Positions 1-5,867 of a stretch of 6,619 nucleotides of DNA are shown here, piece by piece. The stretch is from Haloarcula sp. Lineage in GTDB: Archaea > Halobacteriota > Halobacteria > Halobacteriales > Haloarculaceae. The stretch lies in NCBI GenBank assembly GCA_028275075.1, contig JAQCNK010000187.1, positions 1 to 6,619 of the forward strand, in the 5' to 3' direction. Each line of letters opens with the position of its first letter. Position 1 is the first letter of the stretch. Under the pieces are notes generated by a model that was given only the letters and a program-made list of their open reading frames with translations, had not been told where the DNA came from and ran no database searches. Made by a program: the position numbers and the translations under genes.

Positions 1-94
1 CCGTTATGTTATTGAAGCAACACTATTTGGACGTCTGTAGCTGTACAATTCAGGGAGTACATCTGCCAGTCAGAACGCCCGAGCGACAGCGAAC
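1..94. other. left-edge segment without a confident gene
   Basis: The first ~60 bases are clearly AT-richer than the coding DNA to the right. One + frame is open from the edge and reads RYVIEATLFGRL before a TAG at 38-40. This could be the last 12 codons of a gene lying outside the window, but it is too short to judge. I see no terminator hairpin, tRNA or repeat here. The rest is probably the 3' flank of the membrane-protein gene that ends at 95. Confidence 0.4.
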
Positions 95-997
95 CTAAGC
101 CCGACCGAGAAGCGCCGAGAGACGGTCACGGAGGCTTCCAACTACTGTCTCTTCGTCCTCGTTTTGGGCCTCGTCACGCTTTTGTGCCCGGAGTTCGGCG
201 AGCTTATTCGTCTGGTCATCAACTGACGAGGACGAGCGGTCGGTCTTCTTCTGGTCGCCCTTGACCATCGAAAGCCCCTCGACCTGTTCGTCGATGCCGC
301 TTCGGGTCACGCGTTCGGGCTCTACGTCCAGACCCTGCACGTCCATCTCACCCTCGACTTCGCTGGGCTGGATGTTCAGGTCGGCCCCATCGGTTCGCTC
401 GACGCCGCCCCAGTTAAGTTCGACATCTTCCATCGCTGACTCGATATCGGCCTCGATCTCCTCGTCGGAAATCTCTTCGTCGGTGTCGTCATCGGTGGCG
501 ACAGCGTCGATATTGGTTTTGGTCCGGTCGATGTGGTAGGCAACGAGCGCGCCGCCGGTCGCTGCCAGCACGGCAGCCAGGCCGACGCCGTAGACAAACA
601 GGACCTGCACGCTGTAGGTCGGCCCGGGAGGGCGTGCCCAACTGTACGGATACGCCCAGATGAACAGCCCCACCCCCACCAATGAGAGGCTCGATCCGGC
701 AACCGCACCGTACACCGCGCGCCGACTGACCGGCAAGAGCACGACGACACTGGTCATCGTCGTCGGTAGCGCAAGCATTCCCACCGCAAGCGCTGCCTCA
801 CGGTAAATAAAGTCGGCCGACTCGCCACCGGCGCCTGTCAACTGGCCGGCCGCCCCGATGACAAACGCGGCGATACCGAACCCGATACCGCCGAAAAATA
901 GCACAAACCCTAGATAGACATCAATTTCTCTGTCCGGTTCGCCAATATACGTGCGATACCACTCGAAGAGTCGTCCGTCATCGGTCCCATCTGTCAT
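95..997 (-). CDS. four-helix membrane protein with acidic cytoplasmic tail (halophile conserved family, probably DUF7139)
   Basis: This 300-residue protein has no assignable enzymatic function. Residues 1-26 form a polar N-terminus with a YRTYIGEPDREIDVYLG stretch that I associate with a conserved haloarchaeal family (DUF7139, from memory). Four hydrophobic segments follow at about 27-50, 67-90, 95-117 and 128-155. From about 157 the protein is a long, very acidic, low-complexity tail (DDDTDEEISDEEIEADIE around 169-186). It ends in a mixed-charge, possibly helical segment (NKLAELRAQKRDEAQ, 264-278) and a short amphipathic end (GSLRDRLSALLGR). There are no catalytic motifs, no ATP-binding site and no cleavable signal peptide. 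The ATG at 995-997 starts the conserved-looking N-terminus. The gene is divergent from SBDS across a 106-bp gap that must hold both promoters; GGATTACTAT around 1022-1031 is a weak minus-strand box about 30 bp upstream. The tail may bind a cytoplasmic partner, which is inference only. Confidence 0.85.
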   Translation of the reverse strand: MTDGTDDGRLFEWYRTYIGEPDREIDVYLGFVLFFGGIGFGIAAFVIGAAGQLTGAGGESADFIYREAALAVGMLALPTTMTSVVVLLPVSRRAVYGAVAGSSLSLVGVGLFIWAYPYSWARPPGPTYSVQVLFVYGVGLAAVLAATGGALVAYHIDRTKTNIDAVATDDDTDEEISDEEIEADIESAMEDVELNWGGVERTDGADLNIQPSEVEGEMDVQGLDVEPERVTRSGIDEQVEGLSMVKGDQKKTDRSSSSVDDQTNKLAELRAQKRDEAQNEDEETVVGSLRDRLSALLGRA

Positions 998-1074
998 CGT
1001 TTTATCTCGGGCACGCTGGTAGGATTACTATCCAAACGCTATGTAATCAGTCTTTCCCGGGACCGCAGTAAGGA

Positions 1075-1080
1075 CTTTAC
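1075..1080 (+). promoter_or_regulatory. TATA-like box for the SBDS gene
   Basis: CTTTAC is centred about 26 bp upstream of the ATG at 1104, with no Shine-Dalgarno motif between. This is the spacing expected if transcription starts at or next to the start codon (leaderless mRNA). The assignment rests on spacing and composition only. Confidence 0.45.
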
Positions 1081-1103
1081 CTTCCCCACCGTTACCGTCA
1101 GCT

Positions 1104-1829
1104 ATGATATCGCTCGATGAGGCGGTCACGTCGCGCCTCGAATCCCACGGTCAGCGATTCGAGGTACTTGTTGACCCGGACGCAGCACTGGCGATCAAAC
1201 GCGGGGAGTTCGACGGTGACCTGGAAGATGTCATCGCTGCCGAGGATGTCTTCGAGGACGCCGACCGCGGTGATCGACCCCCCGAGAACATGCTCGAAGA
1301 AGTCTTCGAGACCACTGATCCGATGGCGGTCATACCCGAGGTCATCAAACGCGGTGAGATACAGATAACGGCCGACCAACGACGCGAGATGATGGAACAG
1401 AAGCACAACCAACTCGTCCAGCGGATCACCCGTAATGCGGTCAACCCGCAGATGGATGACGCCCCCCACCCGCCCGACCGCATCGAGTCCGCCTTGGAGG
1501 AGACGGACTTCCGCATCGACCCGATGGAGCCCGTTGAGACCCAGGTCGATGACGCTCTCGACGCGTTGCGACCGGTGATCCCCATTCGCTTCGACGAGAT
1601 CACTGTCGCGGTGCAGGTACCGGCTGACTACGCCGGCAGCGCACAGGCGCAGATACGGACTTTCGGCGAGCTTGAACGCGAGGAGTGGCAGGCCGACGGC
1701 TCGTGGGTCGGCGTACTGACGTTCCCCGCCGGGATGCAGAACGACTTCTACGATCTGGTCAACGAACACACGAGCGGCGAGGCCGAGACGCGAATCGTTA
1801 AAAACGAGGACGAAATCGGCATCCGATAG
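1104..1829 (+). CDS. sdo1: ribosome maturation/assembly protein SBDS (SDO1 homologue)
   Basis: This 241-residue protein is a full-length archaeal SBDS, the orthologue of the Shwachman-Bodian-Diamond protein. In eukaryotes SBDS works with the EF2-like GTPase EFL1 to release eIF6 from the nascent large subunit; archaeal SBDS is taken to act similarly on the 50S subunit. The N-terminal domain spans about 1-88 and contains ESHGQRFEVLVDPDAAL and KRGE. The helical middle domain, about 89-160, carries QITADQRREM (87-96), NAVNPQ (111-116), PHPPDRIE (121-128) and LRPVIPIRF (155-163). The C-terminal ferredoxin-like domain, about 164-235, has PADYAG, WQADGSW (195-201) and PAGMQNDFY (208-216). All family blocks are present, and the length is close to the usual ~230-235. 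The ATG at 1104 gives the usual N-terminus and fits a leaderless transcript. It converges on the FUN14 gene with only 15 bp between stop codons, so transcripts probably overlap. Confidence 0.97.
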   Translation: MISLDEAVTSRLESHGQRFEVLVDPDAALAIKRGEFDGDLEDVIAAEDVFEDADRGDRPPENMLEEVFETTDPMAVIPEVIKRGEIQITADQRREMMEQKHNQLVQRITRNAVNPQMDDAPHPPDRIESALEETDFRIDPMEPVETQVDDALDALRPVIPIRFDEITVAVQVPADYAGSAQAQIRTFGELEREEWQADGSWVGVLTFPAGMQNDFYDLVNEHTSGEAETRIVKNEDEIGIR

Positions 1830-1844
1830 GCGGCGAGTCGCGGA

Positions 1845-2189
1845 TTATCCCTTCTTGAAACCGACGAAGAAGCCACCGCTGAAGCCGGCCGAGACAGGTA
1901 GCGCAGAGACGAGTGACGTCATCCACCCCGGCGGTTGGCCGGACGCGGCCGCCCCCGCAGTACTCGTAGTGTTCTGTGCGACACCGTTGATAGCCTCCCA
2001 GTTCACTTGCAGAACCCCACGCGTCTCGAGGAACTTGAAAAGCGCTAGCTCGAGCCCGACGATGACCGCAATGAGCTTCGCTATCTTTTTGGCTGCGAAG
2101 CCGATCACGGCACCGATCACGGCCCCACTACCCAGTTCGAGTCCCATCTGCTGGAAATTGAAATCCAGTTGTAATGCTAGCCCTACCAT
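1845..2189 (-). CDS. FUN14 family small membrane protein
   Basis: This 114-residue protein belongs to the FUN14 family, whose eukaryotic members (FUNDC1/2) are mitochondrial outer-membrane proteins. The role of archaeal members is not established. The family pattern is clear: a glycine-rich GSGAVIGAVIGFAAKKIAKL (20-39) runs into a second hydrophobic stretch (40-54, IAVIVGLELALFKFL). Then come a short GVLQVNW segment (58-64), a polar Ala/Ser/Thr linker (70-88), and the C-terminal signature LPVSAGFSGGFFVGFKKG (97-114), which is a third helix ending in basic residues. Three membrane segments are expected. No LIR-type motif was assigned. The ATG at 2187-2189 has a TATA-like box about 27 bp upstream (2213-2220) and no ribosome binding site, favouring a leaderless message. 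It is divergent from hflX across 112 bp and convergent with SBDS. Confidence 0.92.
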   Translation of the reverse strand: MVGLALQLDFNFQQMGLELGSGAVIGAVIGFAAKKIAKLIAVIVGLELALFKFLETRGVLQVNWEAINGVAQNTTSTAGAAASGQPPGWMTSLVSALPVSAGFSGGFFVGFKKG

Positions 2190-2212
2190 ACTGTATACCT
2201 TCTCATCAGGGT

Positions 2213-2220
2213 GTATATCT
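2213..2220 (-). promoter_or_regulatory. TATA-like box for the FUN14 gene
   Basis: On the minus strand this reads AGATATAC, centred about 27 bp before the ATG that ends at 2189. The distance fits transcription beginning at the start codon. This is inferred from spacing and AT content in a GC-rich genome. Confidence 0.5.
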
Positions 2221-2270
2221 TTTGTGCTACATCGAGTGGGGGCTGTGGGGTTTCCACCCGACCTAGCAGA

Positions 2271-2279
2271 TTAAATATT
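2271..2279 (+). promoter_or_regulatory. TATA box for hflX
   Basis: TTAAATATT is a good archaeal TATA box, centred 27 bp upstream of the GTG at 2302. Because an in-frame TGA occupies 2299-2301, directly before that GTG, the box and the stop together fix 2302 as start codon and near-certain transcription start. No Shine-Dalgarno motif lies between them. Confidence 0.65.
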
Positions 2280-2301
2280 GGGCCGGCCTAAGTTGTGGTG
2301 A

Positions 2302-3612
2302 GTGACGGCGACACATACCGTAGACACGGCAGTTGTAGCCAAACGCGTCGACAGCGGCGAGGCTGATACGGAAGAGATACACGACCTCGCGCGGGCAGCC
2401 GGCTATGACATAGTCGGCGAGATAACCCAGACACGTACTGAAGACCCGGCCTATCACCTCGGAGAGGGGAAGGTGACACGGCTGGCTAACGCTGTGGCGC
2501 GCGAGGGGGCGACGACAGTTATCTTCGACAACCAGCTTGGCCCCTACCAGACGTACAACATCGGGAACGAGCTCCCACAAGGCGTGACAGTGATGGACAG
2601 GTTCCGTCTCATCCTCGAAATCTTCGGCCAACGGGCCCGGACTCGAAAGGCCCAACTCCAGGTCGAGCTCGCCGAACTGCGATACGAGCTGCCGCGGGCT
2701 GAAGCCAAGGCCAGCCTCGCGAAACGCGACGAACGCCCCGGATTCATGGGGTTAGGTGAGTACGACGAGTCACAAGAGGAAGACATCAAAAAGCAGATCG
2801 CCAACATCCGCGACGAGCTCGAATCCATCGAGGAGACCGAGCGACACCGGCGCAAGCAACGGCGCGAGTCGGGCTTCGACCTCGTTGCGTTGGCGGGCTA
2901 CACCAACGCCGGCAAATCGACACTGTTGCGCCGGCTCGCTGAGGACCTCGACGTGGACCAGAACGAGGGTCTCCATCCGGACCTCGACACCACGGCCGAG
3001 AGCGAGAACCGACTCTTCACAACGCTCGGGACAACCACCCGCCGCGCCGCGGTCGGTAAGCGGGAGGTGCTCGTCACTGACACTGTCGGCTTTATCCAGA
3101 ACCTGCCACACTGGCTCGTCGAGTCGTTCAAATCGACGCTCGACTCCGTCTACCGGGCAGACCTTGTCCTCCTTGTCGTCGATGTCTCCGAGTCAGTCGA
3201 GGAGATACGCGAGAAGCTAGTGACGAGCCACGACACCCTCTATGAGCGCAACGAGGCCCCTATCGTGACGGTGCTGAACAAAACTGACAAGATCGAGGAT
3301 ACAGAAATCCAGCGCAAACGAGAGGCTCTCTCCGCGCTGGCACCCAACCCAGTCGCCGTTAGCGCCGCGGACGGGCTCAACATCGACTCGCTGGCTGAGC
3401 GCATCGACGCCGAACTGCCCGATTACGAACGGGAACGGCTCGTCCTCCCGATGACCGACGAGACCATGAGCGTCGTCTCTTGGATCCACGACCACGCCCA
3501 CGTCGAGACCGTCGACTACGGTGACGAGGTCGTTATCGAGTTCGAGGCCCGCCCCGCCATCGTCGAGCAGTCCCGGTCGAAGGCGGGTGACCTCGTGGGC
3601 GCGTCGGCCTGA
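2302..3612 (+). CDS. hflX: GTPase HflX (ribosome-associated)
   Basis: This 436-residue TRAFAC-class GTPase is HflX, which binds the large ribosomal subunit; bacterial HflX splits stalled or hibernating ribosomes. The N-terminal HflX domain (about 8-100) contains AGYDIVGE, YHLGEGKV (51-58) and the FDNQLGPYQTYNI loop. A basic coiled region follows (about 101-190: RTRKAQLQVELAELRYELPR, then GFMGLGEYDESQEEDIKKQI). The G domain starts near 193, with P-loop GYTNAGKST (199-207), switch I LFTTLGTTTR (238-247), DTVGF (260-264), NKTD (326-329) and VSAADG (353-358). A short C-terminal domain (about 375-436) completes the protein. All nucleotide-binding motifs are intact, so it should be active. Two features are odd against bacterial HflX: about 12 extra acidic residues between P-loop and switch I (roughly 214-235), and LGTTTR where LDPTTR is usual. 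These may be typical of halophilic archaea. The GTG start is fixed by an in-frame stop just upstream. The gene ends 59 bp before a palindromic MITE. Confidence 0.97.
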   Translation: MTATHTVDTAVVAKRVDSGEADTEEIHDLARAAGYDIVGEITQTRTEDPAYHLGEGKVTRLANAVAREGATTVIFDNQLGPYQTYNIGNELPQGVTVMDRFRLILEIFGQRARTRKAQLQVELAELRYELPRAEAKASLAKRDERPGFMGLGEYDESQEEDIKKQIANIRDELESIEETERHRRKQRRESGFDLVALAGYTNAGKSTLLRRLAEDLDVDQNEGLHPDLDTTAESENRLFTTLGTTTRRAAVGKREVLVTDTVGFIQNLPHWLVESFKSTLDSVYRADLVLLVVDVSESVEEIREKLVTSHDTLYERNEAPIVTVLNKTDKIEDTEIQRKREALSALAPNPVAVSAADGLNIDSLAERIDAELPDYERERLVLPMTDETMSVVSWIHDHAHVETVDYGDEVVIEFEARPAIVEQSRSKAGDLVGASA

Positions 3613-3671
3613 GACTGTCTGCTGTAAGCCGTTTTCGGGATTCGTAACCCAGGAAATCACCGGTACGTCGC

Positions 3672-3749
3672 TATACGGGTCGACAGAACGATTGATAGAA
3701 GTCGCCTCCGACAGACCCCAGCGAATATCTATCAGTGTCGACCCGTATA
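3672..3749. mobile_element. MITE-like palindromic element, copy 1 (78 bp)
   Basis: The segment begins TATACGGGTCGACA and ends with its exact reverse complement, giving a 14-bp perfect terminal inverted repeat. Imperfect pairing continues inward (ATTGATAGAA on the left; TATCTATCA on the right). It is closely similar to the reverse complement of the 83-bp element at 5633-5715. The main differences are a 6-nt deletion near the right end and a few changes in the centre. It has no coding capacity. The ends can be read as TA target duplications flanking TACGGG...CCCGTA, as in IS630/Tc1-like elements, but that parentage is inference. It lies between the convergent 3' ends of hflX and nnr, only 9 bp beyond the nnr stop, where its hairpin could help end both transcripts. 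Confidence 0.8.
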
Positions 3750-3758
3750 CAATGAGGA

Positions 3759-5189
3759 TTAGCAGTCCCACAGTACGCCCGGCACCGCTTCCAGCAGATC
3801 AGTCGCGACCAGTCCGGAACCGTATTGTTCACCCACCGCGTCGCCGGCAGCGCCGTTGACGTAGGCGCCGATTTCGGCGGCGTGTGTCGGTTCGAGTACG
3901 CAGGCCAGCGCGCCCGTCACACCTGCCAACACGTCCCCGGTCCCGCCAACGGTCATCCCGGCGTTTCCGGTTCGGCTGACTCGCGTGCGCTCCCCGTCGG
4001 AGATTACGTCATAGGCACCCTTGAGTAAGATTGTGTGACCGATATCGGCGGCCAACGCCGCTGTTAGGTCGGTCCGTTCGCGCCAGTCGTCACTGGTTTC
4101 CCCACCCATTTTGTGGAACTCGCCTTGGTGGGGCGTACAGATGAGGGTGGCGTTGGTGTCGACCTCAGGGACGACCTGAAGAGCGTCGGCGTCGACGACT
4201 GCGACGCCTTTGAACTGGTCTAAGAGCTCGATGACCGCGTCTAGCGTCGTCTCGGCTCTGCCCAGTCCCGGCCCCAGCACGAGCGTATCGTGGTCGGCCG
4301 CGAGGTCGGTGAGCCAGCCGACGTGGGTCGGCGCGAGCCGGTTGCCGTCGTATCCGTGGACGATGAGGTTCTCGCTGTACCCCTGTATCTCGCGAGCGAC
4401 CGGTTCGGGCGCGGCGACACGAACGAGGTCCACACCCGCCCGTAGCGCGGCCTGTGCCGACAGCGCCGGTGCGCCGGTGTAGGGACCACCACCGACGACG
4501 AGCACCTCGCCGTTGACTCCCTTGTGACTCGTGGGTTCGCGTGCGAGTCGCTGCAGATCACCGCGCTCGACGAACTGTTGGGCAGCGGCGGGGATGCCGA
4601 TGTCTGCGACAGTGACTGACGCCTCGAGCGCTGCCAGACCGGGTTTCGTGTCGTGGAACGTGATAACATGATCCGCATCGACGGCGTTGGCAGCAAGGTC
4701 GCCCGTCTCGCAGTCGAGTCCGGAGGGAACATCCACAGAGATGACCGTGGCTTCGGATTGCTTCATCGCCGTAGCGACAGTGGCGGCCGGTTCACGTAGC
4801 GCGCCGTTGACGCCGGTGCCAAGCATCGCGTCGACCACGAGGCCAGGGTCCCTGAGATCGAACGATGTGCTGTCGCGGACCTGCTCGGTTGGGTAGTCGG
4901 CCGACTGGAGAGCGTCCCAGTTTGCCCGCGAGATATCCGTCGTGATGGTTTCTGGGCGACCCAGCAGGCAGATCCGAAGGTCGTACTCATCGAGAAACCG
5001 TGCCGCAACGAGCCCATCGCCACCGTTGTTCCCGCGGCCGGCGACGATGGTGACGTGTGTGCCGGGGTCGGCGTGTTTGCGAACGGCCTGCGCGACGCTG
5101 TGGCCGGACGATTCCATCAGTTGCGTGCGCGGGACCCCCAACGCCTCGGTGTTTGCGTCGACAATGGCCATCTCGGAGCCAGTGAGCAT
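3759..5189 (-). CDS. nnr: bifunctional NAD(P)H-hydrate epimerase / ADP-dependent NAD(P)HX dehydratase
   Basis: This 476-residue metabolite-repair enzyme is the fused YjeF type. It converts damaged, hydrated NADH/NADPH (NADHX/NADPHX) back to the usable cofactor. The N-terminal epimerase domain (about 1-215) interconverts the R and S hydrates. It shows MLTGSEMAIVD, the phosphate loop GRGNNGGDG (51-59), VVDAMLGTG (118-126, with the catalytic-type Asp120) and SVDVPSG (151-157). The C-terminal ribokinase-like dehydratase domain (about 218-476) shows HKGVNGEVLVVGGG (222-235), GPGLG (306-310), VVDADAL (331-337), TPHQGEF (352-358), LLKGAYDV, and NAGMTVGGTGDVLAG (409-423) with catalytic-type Asp418. 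Family members use ADP in bacteria and archaea. All key residues are present and the length is normal, so it should be functional. The ATG at 5187-5189 gives the usual start of the epimerase domain. acyP lies 67 bp upstream on the same strand, so the two may share a transcript. Confidence 0.97.
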   Translation of the reverse strand: MLTGSEMAIVDANTEALGVPRTQLMESSGHSVAQAVRKHADPGTHVTIVAGRGNNGGDGLVAARFLDEYDLRICLLGRPETITTDISRANWDALQSADYPTEQVRDSTSFDLRDPGLVVDAMLGTGVNGALREPAATVATAMKQSEATVISVDVPSGLDCETGDLAANAVDADHVITFHDTKPGLAALEASVTVADIGIPAAAQQFVERGDLQRLAREPTSHKGVNGEVLVVGGGPYTGAPALSAQAALRAGVDLVRVAAPEPVAREIQGYSENLIVHGYDGNRLAPTHVGWLTDLAADHDTLVLGPGLGRAETTLDAVIELLDQFKGVAVVDADALQVVPEVDTNATLICTPHQGEFHKMGGETSDDWRERTDLTAALAADIGHTILLKGAYDVISDGERTRVSRTGNAGMTVGGTGDVLAGVTGALACVLEPTHAAEIGAYVNGAAGDAVGEQYGSGLVATDLLEAVPGVLWDC

Positions 5190-5256
5190 AGCGGCGTTTG
5201 GCCCGCCATGCTCCTAACGGTGGGGGACGAAAGCGTCTGGGGTCCCCGTAGCCAGT

Positions 5257-5532
5257 TCAGTACCGTATTTTAAACCCGTCTATACCCTGGGGCTCCTCTT
5301 GTTCGACCTCGACTGTGCTGACGCTGGCCATCTCACTGCCACTGTAGCAGAAGTCGACCATCGCGTCGACGGCTTTGGGGTCGCCCTCGAACACTGCCTC
5401 GACGCGGCCGTCGTCCAGATTCTTCACCCAGCCGTCGACGCCCTTCTCCTGTGCGGTGTCCCGTGTCGTCGCCCGGAAAAAGACGCCCTGGACGCGACCT
5501 GAGACGTAGACATGTGCTCGCTCTCGTGGCAT
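5257..5532 (-). CDS. acyP: acylphosphatase
   Basis: This 91-residue protein is a complete acylphosphatase, the small cytosolic enzyme that hydrolyses carboxyl-phosphate bonds such as in acetyl phosphate or 1,3-bisphosphoglycerate. The two catalytic residues are visible: Arg20 in the phosphate-binding GRVQGVFFR (12-20) and Asn38 in GWVKNLDDGRVEAVFEG (34-50). The remaining alpha/beta pattern, through VSTVEV and the terminal GFKIRY, matches the usual ~90-residue family. The ATG at 5530-5532 leaves the normal short N-terminus and has a TATA-like box about 28 bp upstream. It is first in a same-strand pair with nnr, separated by 67 bp. That gap includes a short G/C-rich dyad (GGGGAC at 5223-5228, GTCCCC at 5242-5247). 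Any functional tie to nnr, beyond both acting on small metabolites, is not evident. Confidence 0.97.
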   Translation of the reverse strand: MPRERAHVYVSGRVQGVFFRATTRDTAQEKGVDGWVKNLDDGRVEAVFEGDPKAVDAMVDFCYSGSEMASVSTVEVEQEEPQGIDGFKIRY

Positions 5533-5555
5533 GGGCCGGCCTTCGCCCGGCTTGT

Positions 5556-5563
5556 AGTTATGT
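5556..5563 (-). promoter_or_regulatory. TATA-like box for acyP
   Basis: On the minus strand this reads ACATAACT, centred about 28 bp before the acyP ATG. There is no Shine-Dalgarno motif in between. It fits a leaderless start and would drive acyP and possibly nnr. Confidence 0.45.
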
Positions 5564-5632
5564 CTCGTGGTTAGCAGTTGTCTCTGCCGTCTCCGCCGCG
5601 AACTGATAACTCTCTGCGCGCCGCTGCATAAG

Positions 5633-5715
5633 TATACGGGTCGACAGAAGCCCTGATAGATATTCGCCGAGGTCTGGCGAGCCGAATTCTATCAATCGGT
5701 CTGTCGACCCGTATA
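5633..5715. mobile_element. MITE-like palindromic element, copy 2 (83 bp)
   Basis: The terminal inverted repeats TATACGGGTCGACAGA (5633-5648) and its exact reverse complement (5700-5715) are 16 bp and perfect. A second layer is imperfect: TGATAGATATTCG on the left faces CGAATTCTATCA on the right. The whole element can therefore fold into a long hairpin. It is the inverted-orientation relative of the element at 3672-3749 and looks like the more complete copy. It has no coding capacity, and minus-strand ORFs across it are incidental. It lies between the acyP promoter and the tRNA-like gene, ending 48 bp before the latter. No transposase is present, so mobility would need one supplied elsewhere in the genome. 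Confidence 0.8.
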
Positions 5716-5731
5716 GGTCCCCCGCCACATA

Positions 5732-5737
5732 CTTTAC
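5732..5737 (+). promoter_or_regulatory. TATA-like box upstream of the tRNA-like gene
   Basis: CTTTAC is centred about 30 bp before the tRNA-like 5' end at 5764, the same hexamer as in front of the SBDS gene. It lies just outside the right end of MITE copy 2, so the insertion has not removed it. If used, the tRNA-like gene is transcribed. Confidence 0.4.
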
Positions 5738-5763
5738 CGACGCGTGCCAATGAATAGCTGTTC

Positions 5764-5867
5764 GGAAGGGTGGCTCAGTGGTAGAGCGCTGCCGGCCAAA
5801 ATGCCAGAAAACGGCCTGGCAGTTTTCCCTCGCAGGGCTCCGCGTGGTTCGAATCCCGCCCCTTCCA
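5764..5867 (+). tRNA. tRNA-like gene with an aberrant middle (intron-containing or degenerate); isotype unassigned
   Basis: The ends are tRNA-like. A perfect 7-bp acceptor stem is formed by GGAAGGG (5764-5770) and CCCTTCC (5860-5866), followed by discriminator A5867. The D-arm is ideal: T8, G9, stem GCTC/GAGC and loop AGTGGTA (5773-5787). The T-loop is TTCGAAT followed by CCCGC. CCA is not encoded. The middle is abnormal. Stem CTGCC (5789-5793) can pair with GGCAG (5818-5822), but 24 nt lie between instead of 7. No trimming of that interval at its inner part gives a loop with the universal T33. The only 7-nt reading from its left end is GG-CCA-AA. A further 19 nt (5823-5841), holding a CCCT-CGC-AGGG hairpin, replaces a normal 5-nt variable loop. 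The T-stem's 5' side (GCG-T-GG, 5842-5847) needs T5845 bulged to pair. Total length is 104 nt. It could be a tRNA with unusual intron(s), a damaged tRNA, or a tRNA-derived RNA. Confidence 0.55.

Noticed and set aside
1098..1769. 223-codon minus-strand ORF
   Set aside because: It is antisense to the unmistakable SBDS gene; such long shadows are common in GC-rich halophile DNA and the product has no family character.
1855..2274. 139-codon plus-strand ORF
   Set aside because: It is antisense to the FUN14 gene, whose signature C-terminus and helices are clear on the other strand.
3521..3859. 112-codon plus-strand ORF spanning the hflX end, MITE copy 1 and the nnr end
   Set aside because: It overlaps two real genes out of frame and the repeat; the Ser/Arg/Pro-rich product is typical of a frame shadow.
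5223..5247. GGGGAC/GTCCCC dyad between acyP and nnr as a terminator or regulatory stem
   Set aside because: Six base pairs with a long loop and no U-tract is weak in GC-rich DNA; noted within the acyP entry only.
5764..5867. Assignment of the tRNA-like gene as tRNA-Trp(CCA), tRNA-Gly or tRNA-Ala
   Set aside because: The CCA reading lacks T33, GCC and CGC readings lack a stem, and the acceptor lacks the G3:U70 of Ala; no isotype is defensible.
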